From Azophilus sp965220425 (GTDB taxonomy: Bacteria > Pseudomonadota > Gammaproteobacteria > Pseudomonadales > Azotimanducaceae), in the NCBI GenBank assembly GCA_965220425.1, contig OZ244830.1:186001-250000 (forward strand): a DNA stretch of 64,000 nt, read 5' to 3'. How positions within the stretch are numbered: the first letter of the stretch is position 1; the number at the start of each line of letters is the position of its first letter. Both the position numbers and the translations under genes were made by a program. Below, in pieces: positions 35,462-44,641 of this stretch. A model generated the notes under the pieces. It ran no database searches and was not told the origin of the DNA. It saw only the letters and a program-made list of their open reading frames with translations.

Positions 35462-36664
35462 TTACCTTGTGGGGTCGGGATGCCCGGCGCGCAGTGGTGG
35501 TGCTCGCGGTTGTGACGGTTTGGCCTTGTCGCGTGCCCGAATGTGCCCGAGAATCGTGGCGATGACGTCGGGGTCCTCGATGCAGGCGATGACACGCAGC
35601 GTACCGCCGCACTTCGGGCAGGTCTCGATGTCAATGGCGAATACCCGTTTCAGTCGTTGCATCCACGTCATGGGAGCCGGCGACGGGCCGGGCTTTGCCT
35701 GTTCGGGTTCGCGCCTCGGCACGATTCGTTGCCGGTGTTTGCAGTTCGGGGCGAACACGCCGTGGAAACGGGTGAGGTTGAGTCTGGGCCGCGGCACCAG
35801 CGCGGCGAGGCGGGCGATAAAATCGAGTGGATCGAGCACGACCTGCGTCGTACCGTCGCGACAGGGCTGCTTGAAGCGAACGATGACTTGCCCACGTTCG
35901 TTCATTGAGAGCCGTTCGTTGGCGATGGCGGGTAATGTAGCGGCAGAGCTTTTCGAGCCTGTCGCGTTGGTTGGCTTCGCAGCCGGTTGCGGCGTGCAGG
36001 GAAAACCCCGGTTGCCTGGCGAGCAGGGTTGACGCGAACGGCTCGGGCCGAGCCGGGACGGTGCGCAGGGTCAACGCCTTCTTGCCGGCGTTGGGCCCGA
36101 TGGCGATGCGATAGTGGATGGACGCACCGATCAATTGGTCGAGCGCATCGGCGGGGTCGAAGCCGAGGTGCTCGTGTTCCGGGTCGCGCACGAGGAACCC
36201 GCCCCGTTCGAGCCGCCGGGCGACGCGTTTGGATATGGTGTGCAGCAACCGGGCGAGTTCGGCGGGGGCCGGGCGGCGAACAGGAAGCGTAGCGGATAGG
36301 GAAAGGTAAGCACCCATTGGCGGATGGGCTGGTGCGGAAGAACGCGATCGAGAAGATGCGCGGCGGACTCGATCATCCGGCGCGCACCGCACGAGGGGCA
36401 AAAGCCCCGGCGTTTGCAGGAGAACGCGACCAGGTGCTCATGCTGGCACGCATCGCACTTGACGCGCAGGAACCCGTGCTCAAGCAAGCCGCTCTTGAGG
36501 TAGTCGTCGAACTCCCGCTGGACGAAATGCGGCAGGGATGCGCCTTCGGCCTGCAGCCGGGCAAGAAACTTCGGATAACAGGTCTCGACGATGCGATAGA
36601 GCGGCGTCTCTTCCGGTCGGTGGCGTTCGTGGATGTTGCGGTCGGCGCCGCTGGGTCGAAGCAA
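35462..36664 (-). pseudogene. IS91-family transposase, nearly complete but deleted and frameshifted
   Basis: Three minus-strand frames together make up most of an IS91-type Y-transposase. The zinc-binding N-terminus lies at 36131-36664 (SLPHFVQREFDDYLKSGLLE, CPSCGARRMIESAAHLLDRV), a middle part in another frame (ELARLLHTISKRVARRLERG, DALDQLIGASIHYRIAIGP), and the C-terminus at 35462-35905 (TRFHGVFAPNCKHR, CPKCGGTLRVIACIEDPDV). The segment after FLFAARP is deleted relative to the fragment at 33.0 kb, removing the region where the catalytic motifs should be. No intact ends are visible. Confidence 0.85.
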
Positions 36665-36837
36665 TCCTCACAGCCCGCATCGGCCTGGGTCGATAAGGCT
36701 GGAAGACGCCGGATAACGTGTCTTTCGGCGTCGAGCGCGATTTGATGTGGGAGTATTGCTAGCGAGGCTGCGCCTCAGACCCACGAGGCATGTGTTGGTT
36801 TCCTCGAACGTTTGAGACGGACCCCGGCCGCTGGACC

Positions 36838-36978
36838 ACGGCCGGCCATAGCGTTTCATCGTGCGCTTGAGGAACTTGAGCGCCGCTCGGCGATCTCGCC
36901 GCCTTGTGACGAACGCTTCGAGCACCTCGCCTTCGTGGTCGACCGCGCGCCATAGGTAATGTCTCTCGCCGTTCAGCG
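36838..36978 (-). pseudogene. IS6-family transposase remnant
   Basis: The minus strand encodes NGERHYLWRAVDHEGEVLEA followed by FVTRRRDRRAALKFLKRTMK and RYGRP, close to identical to the middle of the intact IS6 copy at 62650. Both ends are missing. The surrounding 36665-37062 has no other recognisable content; a run of nine G occurs near 36992-37000. Confidence 0.8.
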
Positions 36979-37062
36979 CCCCGGCGCGCCGGGGGGGGGG
37001 AACTCCTGGGGAGAACTCCGCCATGACTCTCCGTGGCTGGCGACACGAATGCGATGCCTCGT

Positions 37063-37660
37063 TCAGTACCCCACCCGGTCGGGAGTCGTTGACAGGTTCG
37101 TCAGATGCCCCGTCGGACTCGACAGCAGGTTGATCACCGTGATCGGCTGCTCCGACATCACAGACAGATGCCACTTACCCGTGCCATCGCCCAGCATCCC
37201 GACCAGCCCGTCGGCACCCGCCTCCAGATCCAGGGAGGAGACCGTCCGCATCGAACCGGCCGGCACGGTGAGCATAACGCCCATGCCTGGCGACACGCCT
37301 GCGTCATCGACCCCCGTAATCGTCACGTGCACCTCCGCCGCGTTCGGATTAACAAGCCTTAGGTAGCTGACCTGGTTGGAATTGCTGCCTGGGTTGAAGA
37401 TCGCCACCCGGTACGCGCCTTGCAGGGTAGACGCCACGTCATGCATCGACGTCAAAAACCCATCGTCGGTACGGATGTAGGAGAGCACCTGAATGTCCAA
37501 CTCGCTCTCCAGTACCAATCGCCAGTCGCCCATTCCGGAACCCGTACTTCCCGACAGTCCTTTGGCGTTGTTGCCTAGTTCCAAGTCGTTCGAATTGAAA
37601 TGGACTGTTTCCCCGGCTTTGATCGAAAGCGAACCAATAAACGGCCGACCCGGTCCAAAG
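37063..37660 (-). pseudogene. C-terminal domain of a secreted protein (beta-sandwich repeat type), 5' truncated
   Basis: The minus strand encodes about 199 residues ending at TAG 37063: GSLSIKAGETVHFNSNDLEL, DWRLVLESELDIQVLSYIRT, DGFLTSMHDVASTLQGAYRV, FNPGSNSNQVSYLRLVNPNA and a tail SSPTGHLTNLSTTPDRVGY. This domain recurs at the end of large extracellular proteases and adhesin-like proteins of marine gammaproteobacteria. The catalytic or anchoring part upstream is missing; sequence before about 37660 is no longer similar. The visible start ATG 37584 is internal to the domain. Confidence 0.6.
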
Positions 37661-37739
37661 GATTGATATTGACGCAGTCGCGGTCGAACAGGGCGCAGGA
37701 AGTCCTGACCCAGGCCACGTCCATGCCGCCACTCCCCGC

Positions 37740-38173
37740 CGATCGAACCTGACCGCCGAGCCCGGCGCGGCCCGGATGTCTCAATCGCGACTCAAGAGGT
37801 TTCGACCCGGCTGTCACGATCGTGATTCAGTGCGCCGGTGCGATACGGGCGTCCGCGCAGTAACATGCCCACATGTCCGTCGTCGCATCCCTCGCCCACT
37901 TCGTGGACCATCACCTGAAGGCCTGGCCGGAACTCGAGGCGCCCTTCGACCCGGCCTGGCGGTCGCCCTGCGAGATCGGCAAGCCGTATACCCGGCAATC
38001 GGCAAACGGCGCCGCCGACCCCGGGGAGTTCATTCGCTGGCACCCGGTCAAGAGATCCCTGGCGGACGATTTCCCCGGCCTTGAGAATGCGCTGGAGACC
38101 GAGATCCACCCGGACATCAAGGCCTACTACGGGGCCTGGTGGTCAGGGAACCTGGAGGCAGAGGCGCCGGACG
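37740..38173. repeat. 434-bp direct repeat, right copy
   Basis: The counterpart of 32497-32930. Here the repeat runs on without a break into the rest of syd, so this is the copy attached to the intact gene, while the left copy is attached to lldD. Confidence 0.93.
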
Positions 38174-38484
38174 GGCATGTCAGCCTCATCCTGTTGTGGA
38201 ACCCCGACGATGCCGGCCGCCTGGTGGAAAACCAGATCGGTCATGCGCTGGTGAACCGCCGCAGCAAGAGCCCGTTGAGCCTGTTCTTCGCGTGCACGGA
38301 GCCGGACTCGAACCTGATATTGACCGTGCGCAACGATACGGGCGAGGTGTTGCTGGAACGGCCCGGCCACAAGCCATTGCGCACCGTAGCCGGCAGCCTC
38401 GCGGAATTCCTCGACCTGCTGGCGCCTGTCGGGCCGGGCGAGACCGCTGTGCTCCCTTCGGCAATCCTGGCGCCCGGCAAATAG
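37873..38484 (+). CDS. syd: SecY-interacting protein Syd
   Basis: A 203-residue homologue of E. coli Syd, a soluble protein that binds SecY on the cytoplasmic face and acts in quality control of the translocon. Matching stretches are IHPDIKAYYGAWWSGNLEAE, the LLWNPDDAGRLVENQIGHAL segment (E. coli has RVQENLIGHL), PLSLFFACTEPDSNLI and AEFLDLLAPV. It is 20 residues longer than the E. coli protein. It ends 2 bp before aroA, so the two are probably co-transcribed. A truncated duplicate lies 5.2 kb upstream. Confidence 0.85.
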   Translation: MSVVASLAHFVDHHLKAWPELEAPFDPAWRSPCEIGKPYTRQSANGAADPGEFIRWHPVKRSLADDFPGLENALETEIHPDIKAYYGAWWSGNLEAEAPDGHVSLILLWNPDDAGRLVENQIGHALVNRRSKSPLSLFFACTEPDSNLILTVRNDTGEVLLERPGHKPLRTVAGSLAEFLDLLAPVGPGETAVLPSAILAPGK

Positions 38485-38486
38485 CG

Positions 38487-39767
38487 ATGCGGCCACTCAC
38501 CCTCGATCCATTGTCGTCGCTGTCCGGCGACGTTCGACTGCCCGGCTCGAAGAGCATTTCCAACCGGGCGCTGCTGCTCGCGACGATGGCCGAAGGCCAA
38601 ACTCGCCTGGTCAACCTGCTACAGGGCGACGATACGCGGGTCATGCTCGATGCCCTTGCAACGCTGGGCATCCACATTGTCGAAGAAAACGGAGACCTGA
38701 CGGTCGACGGCGTCGACGGTCCACTGGTGACCGACGGCCGCCGGGCACAATTGCACCTGGGCCTGGCGGGCACCGCGTTCCGGCCCCTGACGGCGGCCCT
38801 GACCCTGGGCAACGGCGAATTCGAACTGGACGGCGTGGCCCGGATGCGGGAACGGCCCATCGCCCACCTGGTGGACGCGCTCCTCGCCCTGGGCGCCGAT
38901 GTCGAATACATCGGCGTACCCGGTTACCCGCCGCTAAGGGTGAGGGGCCAGGGACTGAACGGCGGTAACGTGGTCATCGACGGCAGCCTGTCCAGCCAGT
39001 TCCTGACGTCCCTGCTGCTGGCCGCGCCATTGGCCCGGGGTCCCGTCAACGTGAGCTTGGCAGGAGAGTTGGTGTCGAAACCCTATATCGACATCACCCT
39101 GGATCTGATGCGCCGTTTCGGAGTCGATGTGGCGGCCGATCCCGGATATCGGAGTTTCCGCATCCCCGCCTCCGGATACCGCTCGCCCGGACGCTACGTG
39201 GTGGAAGGCGATGCCTCCTCGGCAACCTACTTCCTGGCTGCCGGAGCCATCCGCGGCGAAGGCGTGCGGGTACACGGCATTGGCGCAGACAGCATCCAGG
39301 GAGACCTGGCGTTCGCCGATGTGCTGCGCAATATGGGCGCGCGCGTTACCGCCTACGCCGACCGCGTCGAGTCTGCTCCCGGACAACTCAGGGGCATCGA
39401 GGCGGACTTGAATCACATCCCGGACGCGGCGATGACCGTCGCGGTGCTGGCGCTGTTCGCCAGGGGCAGAACGCGCATCGGCAACATCTACAACTGGCGG
39501 GTGAAAGAAACGGACCGCTTGGCCGCAATGGCCTGTGAGTTGCGCAAGCTCGGCGCCGCCGTCGAGGAAGGCAAAGACTTCCTGGCGATCGACCCGCCCG
39601 CCGAACTACAGCCAGCCACCATCGATACCTATGGCGACCATCGCATGGCGATGTGTTTTTCACTGGCGGCGCTCGGCGGCGTCCCCATCACCATCGACGA
39701 TCCGGGTTGCGTCGCCAAGACCTTTCCAGATTACTTCAACCTGTTCTCGTCGCTGGCCAACCGATGA
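38487..39767 (+). CDS. aroA: 3-phosphoshikimate 1-carboxyvinyltransferase (EPSP synthase)
   Basis: A 426-residue EPSP synthase, the sixth step of the shikimate pathway, joining shikimate-3-phosphate and PEP. Conserved blocks are LPGSKSISNRALLLATMAEG, LGLAGTAFRPLTAALTLG (usually NAGTAxR), the RERPI loop, the SSQFLTSLLLAAPLA segment, NWRVKETDRLAAMACELRKL and YGDHRMAMCFSLAAL. Sequence suggests the class I type found in gammaproteobacteria. The start ATG 38487 follows the syd stop directly. The window also carries aroK and aroB 14 kb away. Confidence 0.95.
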   Translation: MRPLTLDPLSSLSGDVRLPGSKSISNRALLLATMAEGQTRLVNLLQGDDTRVMLDALATLGIHIVEENGDLTVDGVDGPLVTDGRRAQLHLGLAGTAFRPLTAALTLGNGEFELDGVARMRERPIAHLVDALLALGADVEYIGVPGYPPLRVRGQGLNGGNVVIDGSLSSQFLTSLLLAAPLARGPVNVSLAGELVSKPYIDITLDLMRRFGVDVAADPGYRSFRIPASGYRSPGRYVVEGDASSATYFLAAGAIRGEGVRVHGIGADSIQGDLAFADVLRNMGARVTAYADRVESAPGQLRGIEADLNHIPDAAMTVAVLALFARGRTRIGNIYNWRVKETDRLAAMACELRKLGAAVEEGKDFLAIDPPAELQPATIDTYGDHRMAMCFSLAALGGVPITIDDPGCVAKTFPDYFNLFSSLANR

Positions 39768-39905
39768 CGAGCGATCGCCAGGGCCAACGAGCGCGCAAGG
39801 CAGGCGGCGCGCCCGCAATCGTTCTGCCGCCGAGACGGTGTTTGCCGGTTCTGCCGACCGGCGCCCGGCACGCCGATTTCGCCGAGGGACCTGGCATGGT
39901 CGAAA

Positions 39906-40490
39906 CTACTCTCTGCCGGCGCCGGTTACGATGGGCCTCAGGGTAACCCTGGGCTTGGCGGTTGGAGGAGGGGGCGCCAGCGCATCGGCGAGCCCCGCCA
40001 GAAACGCCTCATGGCGAGCCTCGAAATGCGGCCGTTCCCCGTCGATGAGCGCCGAGTATCGAGGCGCGATCCGGGGGAACAGGCGAGCGCTCACCAGCAA
40101 CAGGGCCAGCAACGCAGGATCAATTCGCGCCCGAACCTGACCCGTTGCCAGCCGCGCCTCAAGACCCCGTATGAAACCGCGAATCGCCTCCGACCGCTCG
40201 GGGGCGGCGACGGGCTCCGTCCATTCGAGCCCTTCCCAGGCAATCAGCCTGGCGGCGTCGGTCTCTATTTCCGGCTCGCCGGTCCAGGGGGATTCCGCAA
40301 GGCGGTTCTTGAGCACGGCCTCGAACAGGGCTTCCTTGCCGCCGAAATAGTGATAGATCATGCGCTTGTTGGCGCCCGAGCGCGCCGCCACCGCATCGAT
40401 TCGGGTACCGGCGAAGCCGCTGGCGGCAAAGAGTTCTCCGGCAGCCGCGAGAATGCGGGCGCGGGTGGCATCGGGGTCTCTGCGGGGCAT
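39906..40490 (-). CDS. TetR-family transcriptional regulator
   Basis: The 194-residue protein starts at ATG 40490 (MPRRDPDATRARILAAAGEL) and has a TetR helix-turn-helix (SGFAGTRIDAVAARSGANKR, MIYHYFGGKEALFEAVL). The C-terminal domain resembles the TetR_C group that follows RutR-like DNA-binding domains, with RLFPRIAPRYSALIDGERPHF. No target gene is obvious: it is convergent with aroA and followed upstream by a repeat. Gap 39768-39905 shows nothing. Confidence 0.88.
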   Translation of the reverse strand: MPRRDPDATRARILAAAGELFAASGFAGTRIDAVAARSGANKRMIYHYFGGKEALFEAVLKNRLAESPWTGEPEIETDAARLIAWEGLEWTEPVAAPERSEAIRGFIRGLEARLATGQVRARIDPALLALLLVSARLFPRIAPRYSALIDGERPHFEARHEAFLAGLADALAPPPPTAKPRVTLRPIVTGAGRE

Positions 40491-40603
40491 GTTTGTAACT
40501 ATATGTTTACTTCCATTACAGGCATTCTCGTCCGGCAGGGCCAGAAAAGCAACCATTTAGTTACTTAGAAGTACACGGATTCTGTTGTCACACAGTCGGT
40601 GCC

Positions 40604-40742
40604 CCGGCTCCGAACGGGCATGCGGCGCGGTCATCCGGCACGCCGAGCGGGCGCGCTTTCCCGGAATTCCGGGCGCAAGCGCGAGCTTTCAAGGCGCCGC
40701 ACGACCGCGCCGCACGACCGCTCCATCTTCCTGGCACCAGGC
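40604..40742. repeat. Dispersed intergenic repeat E1
   Basis: About 130 bp (gggcatgcggcgcggtcatc, gcgctttcccggaatt, gggcgcaagcg) are repeated with about three quarters identity at 55318-55450, in the same orientation. Both copies lie in intergenic regions and are not coding. The adjacent 40743-40868 holds the promoter region of the SYLF gene and nothing else that I see. Confidence 0.7.
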
Positions 40743-40868
40743 GTTGATCCCCTCGCGTCAGCACCGCGGCCGGCCAGGGTCGAAACTCGCATGCAAATGT
40801 CCCGCGTCGCCAAACGGGTGCATAATTGACGAAATACCGAGCCGGTACGGTATCGCGAGGTAGAGCCC

Positions 40869-41426
40869 ATGCGGAAAAGTGATTTTGTCCCATCCTGGTT
40901 GCTGCTGGCCCTGGCCATGCTCGGCTTGATCGCGCCGGGTGTTCAGGCGGCATCGAAAGTCGAACTGGACGCACGCGTGCAGGCGACCCTGGAGCGGCTT
41001 CAGGAACACGAATCCGCCGCCGTGGAACTGGTACGGAAAGCATCCGGCATCCTGGTGTTTCCCCGGGTGCTCAAGGCCGGATTCGGCCTGGGCGGCTCCA
41101 CTGGGGAGGGATCTCTCCTGGTCGACAACCAGCCGGTTCAATACTACCGGACCACCTCGCTTTCGATCGGTTTCCAGATCGGCGGCCAGGCTTCCAGCGA
41201 GGTGGTTCTGTTCATGACGGAACAGGCGCTCGAACGCTTTCGGCAGAGCGACGGTTGGGAAGCCGGTGTGGACGGCAGCATCGCGCTCATTACGGTGGGG
41301 GTCGGCGGTGATATCGACACCCACAATCTGCAGAGCCCCATCATAGGATTCATCTTCGGAAACCAGGGCCTGATGTACGAACTGTCATTCGAGGGTTCCA
41401 AGTACTGGAGGATCGACAAGAACTGA
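40869..41426 (+). CDS. SYLF/Ysc84-domain lipid-binding secreted protein
   Basis: The 185-residue protein has a signal peptide (SWLLLALAMLGLIAPGVQAA) and a SYLF domain: KASGILVFPRVLKAGFGLGG, GEGSLLVDNQPVQYYRTTSL, SIGFQIGGQASSEVVLFMTE and NQGLMYELSFEGSKYWRIDK. SYLF proteins bind phosphoinositides in eukaryotes and are periplasmic proteins of unknown role in bacteria. It is preceded by GAGGTAGAG and appears monocistronic. Confidence 0.88.
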   Translation: MRKSDFVPSWLLLALAMLGLIAPGVQAASKVELDARVQATLERLQEHESAAVELVRKASGILVFPRVLKAGFGLGGSTGEGSLLVDNQPVQYYRTTSLSIGFQIGGQASSEVVLFMTEQALERFRQSDGWEAGVDGSIALITVGVGGDIDTHNLQSPIIGFIFGNQGLMYELSFEGSKYWRIDKN

Positions 41427-41482
41427 GCGCGGCCCACGCCACGCACCGGGATCCTGCCGCGGTCGCCCATCTGAACGCCCCC

Positions 41483-41530
41483 GGGCGCCTCGGCGTCCAC
41501 GGCAGGAAGTTGGTGAGCGATGCGGGCTGG
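41483..41530. repeat. Half of a type-A palindromic element
   Basis: gggcgcctcggcgtccacgg followed by gcaggaagttggtgagcgat and gcgggct corresponds to the right arm of element A1 and its relatives. The left arm is missing, and a type-B element starts 8 bp further on. Confidence 0.6.
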
Positions 41531-41537
41531 ACGCCTT

Positions 41538-41680
41538 TAGCCCGCATATCTCACCAAGCCGCTTGTTGAGTCACTGAATGTCATTGCGTTTCAATCAGGT
41601 ACCTTCGCTTTTTGAAGATTCTGCCCGGCACAGACTGCGCTGGCCGCGCCCTCGCTGGTCTTGGTGAGATATGCGGGTTA
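41538..41680. repeat. Palindromic repeat element B3
   Basis: A 143-bp element with the inverted ends tagcccgcatatctcaccaa and ttggtgagatatgcgggtta. Its interior (gcttgttgagtcactgaatg and following) is the reverse complement of part of B1. The last three bases, tta at 41678-41680, form the TAA stop codon of the ogt gene on the minus strand. Confidence 0.8.
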
Positions 41681-42154
41681 GCCGACGTTATTGCTCTCCA
41701 GGTCCAGCAAATACCGTTTTGCCGCGAGCCCGCCGCCGAACCCGGTGAGGCTACCGTCGCTGCCGATCACCCGGTGGCAGGGAACGACGATGGGCAAGGG
41801 GTTGCTCCCGTTGGCGCCGCCCACGGCCAGCGCCGCCCGCGGATTGCCGATGGCGACGGCGATTTCCGCGTAGCTGCGCGTTTCCCCGTACGGTATGGCC
41901 GCTAGTGCGCGCCAGACCCGGAGTTGAAAGGCCGTGCCCGCAGGCGCCAGCAAGAGGTCGAACGCGCGTCGGCCGCCCTCGAAGTATTCGCTCAACTGCC
42001 GCTTCGCCTCGCTGAACCGGGCATTCCTGCGAACCCAGTCGCAGCGTGGCGTTTGCGCTTTCGGCCCCGACGAGAAACCCACGATCCGGAGCCGGCCGCC
42101 GGAACCCGCGAGCAGCAGTGGGCCGATGGGACTATCGAGAAAGGAATAAAACAT
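41678..42154 (-). CDS. ogt: Methylated-DNA--protein-cysteine S-methyltransferase
   Basis: The 158-residue protein transfers methyl groups from O6-methylguanine in DNA to its own cysteine. The active site is NPLPIVVPCHRVIGSDGSLTGFGGG (PCHRV), preceded by the arginine-finger helix (IPYGETRSYAEIAVAIGNPR). It starts at ATG 42154 just downstream of the Ada/AlkA-type gene (10-bp gap), so both repair genes are in one operon. The stop codon lies in the end of repeat B3. Confidence 0.93.
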   Translation of the reverse strand: MFYSFLDSPIGPLLLAGSGGRLRIVGFSSGPKAQTPRCDWVRRNARFSEAKRQLSEYFEGGRRAFDLLLAPAGTAFQLRVWRALAAIPYGETRSYAEIAVAIGNPRAALAVGGANGSNPLPIVVPCHRVIGSDGSLTGFGGGLAAKRYLLDLESNNVG

Positions 42155-42164
42155 CACGCACACC

Positions 42165-43592
42165 TCATTTTCGCGCCTCGCCGACGGCACGGCTCAGGTG
42201 ACGCTCGGCCCCGCCATGCCACAGGTACATCAGCGCATAACCACGCCAGGGCGCCCAGGCCTGCGCCCGCCGGCGGGCGCCGGCGGCGGTGGTACCGAGC
42301 GCTTTCAACACCCCCCAGTCGCTTTCCGGAAACGCATTGGGGTCCTTGGCGACGCGCAACGCGATATAGGACGCCGTCCAGGCCCCGATGCCCGGCAGGC
42401 TGCGCAACCTCTCCTGCAGTATCCCGCTGTCCACGCATTCATCGAGTTGCAGCGACCCCGCCTCGACCGCGGCCGCCAAGCGGCGAATCGCCTCGCCGCG
42501 CCTGCCCGGCAGGCCGATTTCGGCAGGATTCGCAGCCGCCAGCACCGCCGGTGACGGAAAGGCCCCGCTACCGAACCGGTCCATCAGCAGCTCCGCCAGC
42601 CTGGTCGCCCGGGCAATGCTCACCTGTTGGCCGAGCACCGCACGTACGGCGGTTTCAAACCCGTCCCAGGCGCCCGGCACCCGCAATCCCGGCGTCGCGC
42701 GTACCCGGCATCCAAGCAGGCCGTCACCGGACAGGTGCGAGTCAATGACCGTTGAGTCGGCATCGAGATCGAAGAGCCGCCTGATGCGCCGCAATACCTG
42801 CCCCAGGTTGTCCTGCAGCCCCGGCGGTACGGTCGCGGCCAGGCGCCCGGCGTCCCATCGAACTTCCACCCGGCCGGAGCCGTGCCCGTAGAGCCTGCGC
42901 TTGTATGAGTGTCCCTCGACGACCTCCAAGCCGGCAAGCGCACGTCTGGCCAGGTAACCGAACACCCAATCGGCGTTGTAGGGCTTGCGAACCGAAAGAA
43001 CTAGTTTCAGCGGTGCGGCCGCTCGCCGAGTGCGGCTTCGGCGCAATCGCGACGGCGGACAACCGAACACCGCCTTCATCTCGTCATTGAAGCGGCGCTG
43101 GCTGCCATATCCCGCGTGCATCGCGACATCCGACAAACTGAGACCGCCGGCATCGATCAGCCGCTTGGCGAGCTGCACCCGGTGCGCCCGGCCGAGGGTT
43201 GCCGGCGTCGCACCCAACTCCGACCTGAAGATACGGTTCAGATGTCGGCCCGTGCAGCCCAGGCGTGCGGCCAGATCCTCTACGCCATGATCGTTGAGAT
43301 AGCCCGCATCGATCAAACGCAACCCCCGCACCGCCGTCTGACTGCCCACCGTCCATTCCGGCAGGCGCCGCGCATCCTCCGGGCGGCAGCGCAGGCACGG
43401 GCGGTAACCCGCCTCCTGAGCCGCCGCGGCAGTGGCAAAGTAGCGCACGTTCTCCCTGGCCGGCGGCCGCGCCGGACAGACCGGGCGGCAATAGATGCCC
43501 GTGGTCAGCACCGCGGTGACGAACCGGCCGTCGAAGCGGGGGTCGCGGCTCAGGCGCGCTCGTTCGCAGACCTCGTTATCGGGAAGCACCAT
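42165..43592 (-). CDS. Ada-AlkA fusion: DNA 3-methyladenine glycosylase with AraC-type activator
   Basis: A 475-residue protein in three parts. The Ada zinc/Cys domain carries RFDGRFVTAVLTTGIYCRPV, CPARPPARENVRYF and CLRCRPED. The AraC helix-turn-helix reads LGCTGRHLNRIFRSELGATP, then LSLSDVAMHAGYGSQRRFND. The AlkA glycosylase has the HhH segment RSLPGIGAWTASYIALRVAK and the catalytic Asp in FPESDWGVLKALG. It removes alkylated bases and presumably induces itself and the downstream ogt gene when methylated at the Ada cysteine. I chose ATG 43592; the frame is open to 43670. Confidence 0.93.
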   Translation of the reverse strand: MVLPDNEVCERARLSRDPRFDGRFVTAVLTTGIYCRPVCPARPPARENVRYFATAAAAQEAGYRPCLRCRPEDARRLPEWTVGSQTAVRGLRLIDAGYLNDHGVEDLAARLGCTGRHLNRIFRSELGATPATLGRAHRVQLAKRLIDAGGLSLSDVAMHAGYGSQRRFNDEMKAVFGCPPSRLRRSRTRRAAAPLKLVLSVRKPYNADWVFGYLARRALAGLEVVEGHSYKRRLYGHGSGRVEVRWDAGRLAATVPPGLQDNLGQVLRRIRRLFDLDADSTVIDSHLSGDGLLGCRVRATPGLRVPGAWDGFETAVRAVLGQQVSIARATRLAELLMDRFGSGAFPSPAVLAAANPAEIGLPGRRGEAIRRLAAAVEAGSLQLDECVDSGILQERLRSLPGIGAWTASYIALRVAKDPNAFPESDWGVLKALGTTAAGARRRAQAWAPWRGYALMYLWHGGAERHLSRAVGEARK

Positions 43593-43660
43593 GCTGCACC
43601 GTTGAAGACTTACCGGGACTATAATCGCCAATCGCCCGAAAACCTCGCAGGATCCGGACA

Positions 43661-44635
43661 TTGTCCGCAATCGCCGCCTCCCCGGACAGCCCCGTCAAGC
43701 TCGTGCCCGTCGGCATTGCCAAGCCCTGGGGACGCGAACTCTGGTATTCGGCGATCGAGGAGCGCGGCGAGAGCCGCGTTGCCACCGCCGGGGGCGAACT
43801 GCCGCTGTCCGATTACCTTGACGCCGCCGGGCTTCCGTCGCCGGTCATTCTGCTCAAGGTGCTCGATCCCCATCCGCAACCCGTGCGCGGCGACCTCTAC
43901 TTCGAGGTGCATGAGCACAAGCGCGAAGTGTATGTGGTGACTGCCGTGGACCGGGACGCCTGGCCGGACGGAAAGGGCCGCATCCGATTCGGGATGAACC
44001 AGGAAATGCGGCGGCGTTTCGCCGATGACGTCGAATTCCGCGCGGCCTATCTGGGAGCGGTACGCGAATACGAGAGCGTCAGGCACAGGATCGACGGGGG
44101 CGATCCGATCCCCGCGGAAGAGGAAACCCGAAAAAGGGCGGCGATGGATGCATTCACCAGCCTCAAGTGCCTGGATCCCGGAGACGTGGTGGTGGTGCCC
44201 ACCTGGACCCCGCACGCCCTGCAGCACGGGACGCGGGTGGTGGAGTTTCAGACAGCGGCTTACGAGCGTTACATCATTTCCTTCGCTCAAAAGGTGTTGA
44301 CCCAGGACGGTTGGGACAGCGAACGCGCCATCGCGCGACTGCGCCTGGGTCCGCCAGGCCCCCCCCTGATCGAGCGGGTGGCCCCCGGCATCGAGCGCAT
44401 TGCCTCCTTCGAGGATTTCGGCGTGTGGCGCGCTGACGTCGAGCGCGCCCACCCCGTGGCCTTGCCGCCGCAGGCGCGCTATGCGTTGTGCATGGCCCTG
44501 GATGGCCGCATCGATGTCGGCGCGGTCCGGTTGCGGCCGGAAGAGGCGTGCCTGGTACCCGCACCCGCCATTGCACGCCACCGCATCTCGACAACGGGCG
44601 CCGCGCGTTGCCTGATCGCTGCGCCGGGTTTGTGA
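43661..44635 (+). CDS. Mannose-6-phosphate isomerase-like cupin protein
   Basis: The 324-residue protein resembles type I phosphomannose isomerases in outline. It begins PVGIAKPWGRELWYSAIEER and has the metal-site cupin FEVHEHKREVYVVTAVD, a helical insertion and DVVVVPTWTPHALQHG, then a degenerate second cupin. Standard PMI motifs (QxHPN, GCGVHLxAGD) are not fully kept, so activity on mannose-6-phosphate is uncertain. The only good start is TTG 43661 with AGGATCC upstream. It is divergent from the Ada-AlkA gene by 68 bp. Confidence 0.7.
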   Translation: MSAIAASPDSPVKLVPVGIAKPWGRELWYSAIEERGESRVATAGGELPLSDYLDAAGLPSPVILLKVLDPHPQPVRGDLYFEVHEHKREVYVVTAVDRDAWPDGKGRIRFGMNQEMRRRFADDVEFRAAYLGAVREYESVRHRIDGGDPIPAEEETRKRAAMDAFTSLKCLDPGDVVVVPTWTPHALQHGTRVVEFQTAAYERYIISFAQKVLTQDGWDSERAIARLRLGPPGPPLIERVAPGIERIASFEDFGVWRADVERAHPVALPPQARYALCMALDGRIDVGAVRLRPEEACLVPAPAIARHRISTTGAARCLIAAPGL

Positions 44636-44641
44636 AACAAT

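Noticed and set aside
36665..37062. A separate transposase gene around 36.7-37.1 kb
   Set aside because: Only the IS6 middle segment is recognisable; the remaining frames have no family features.
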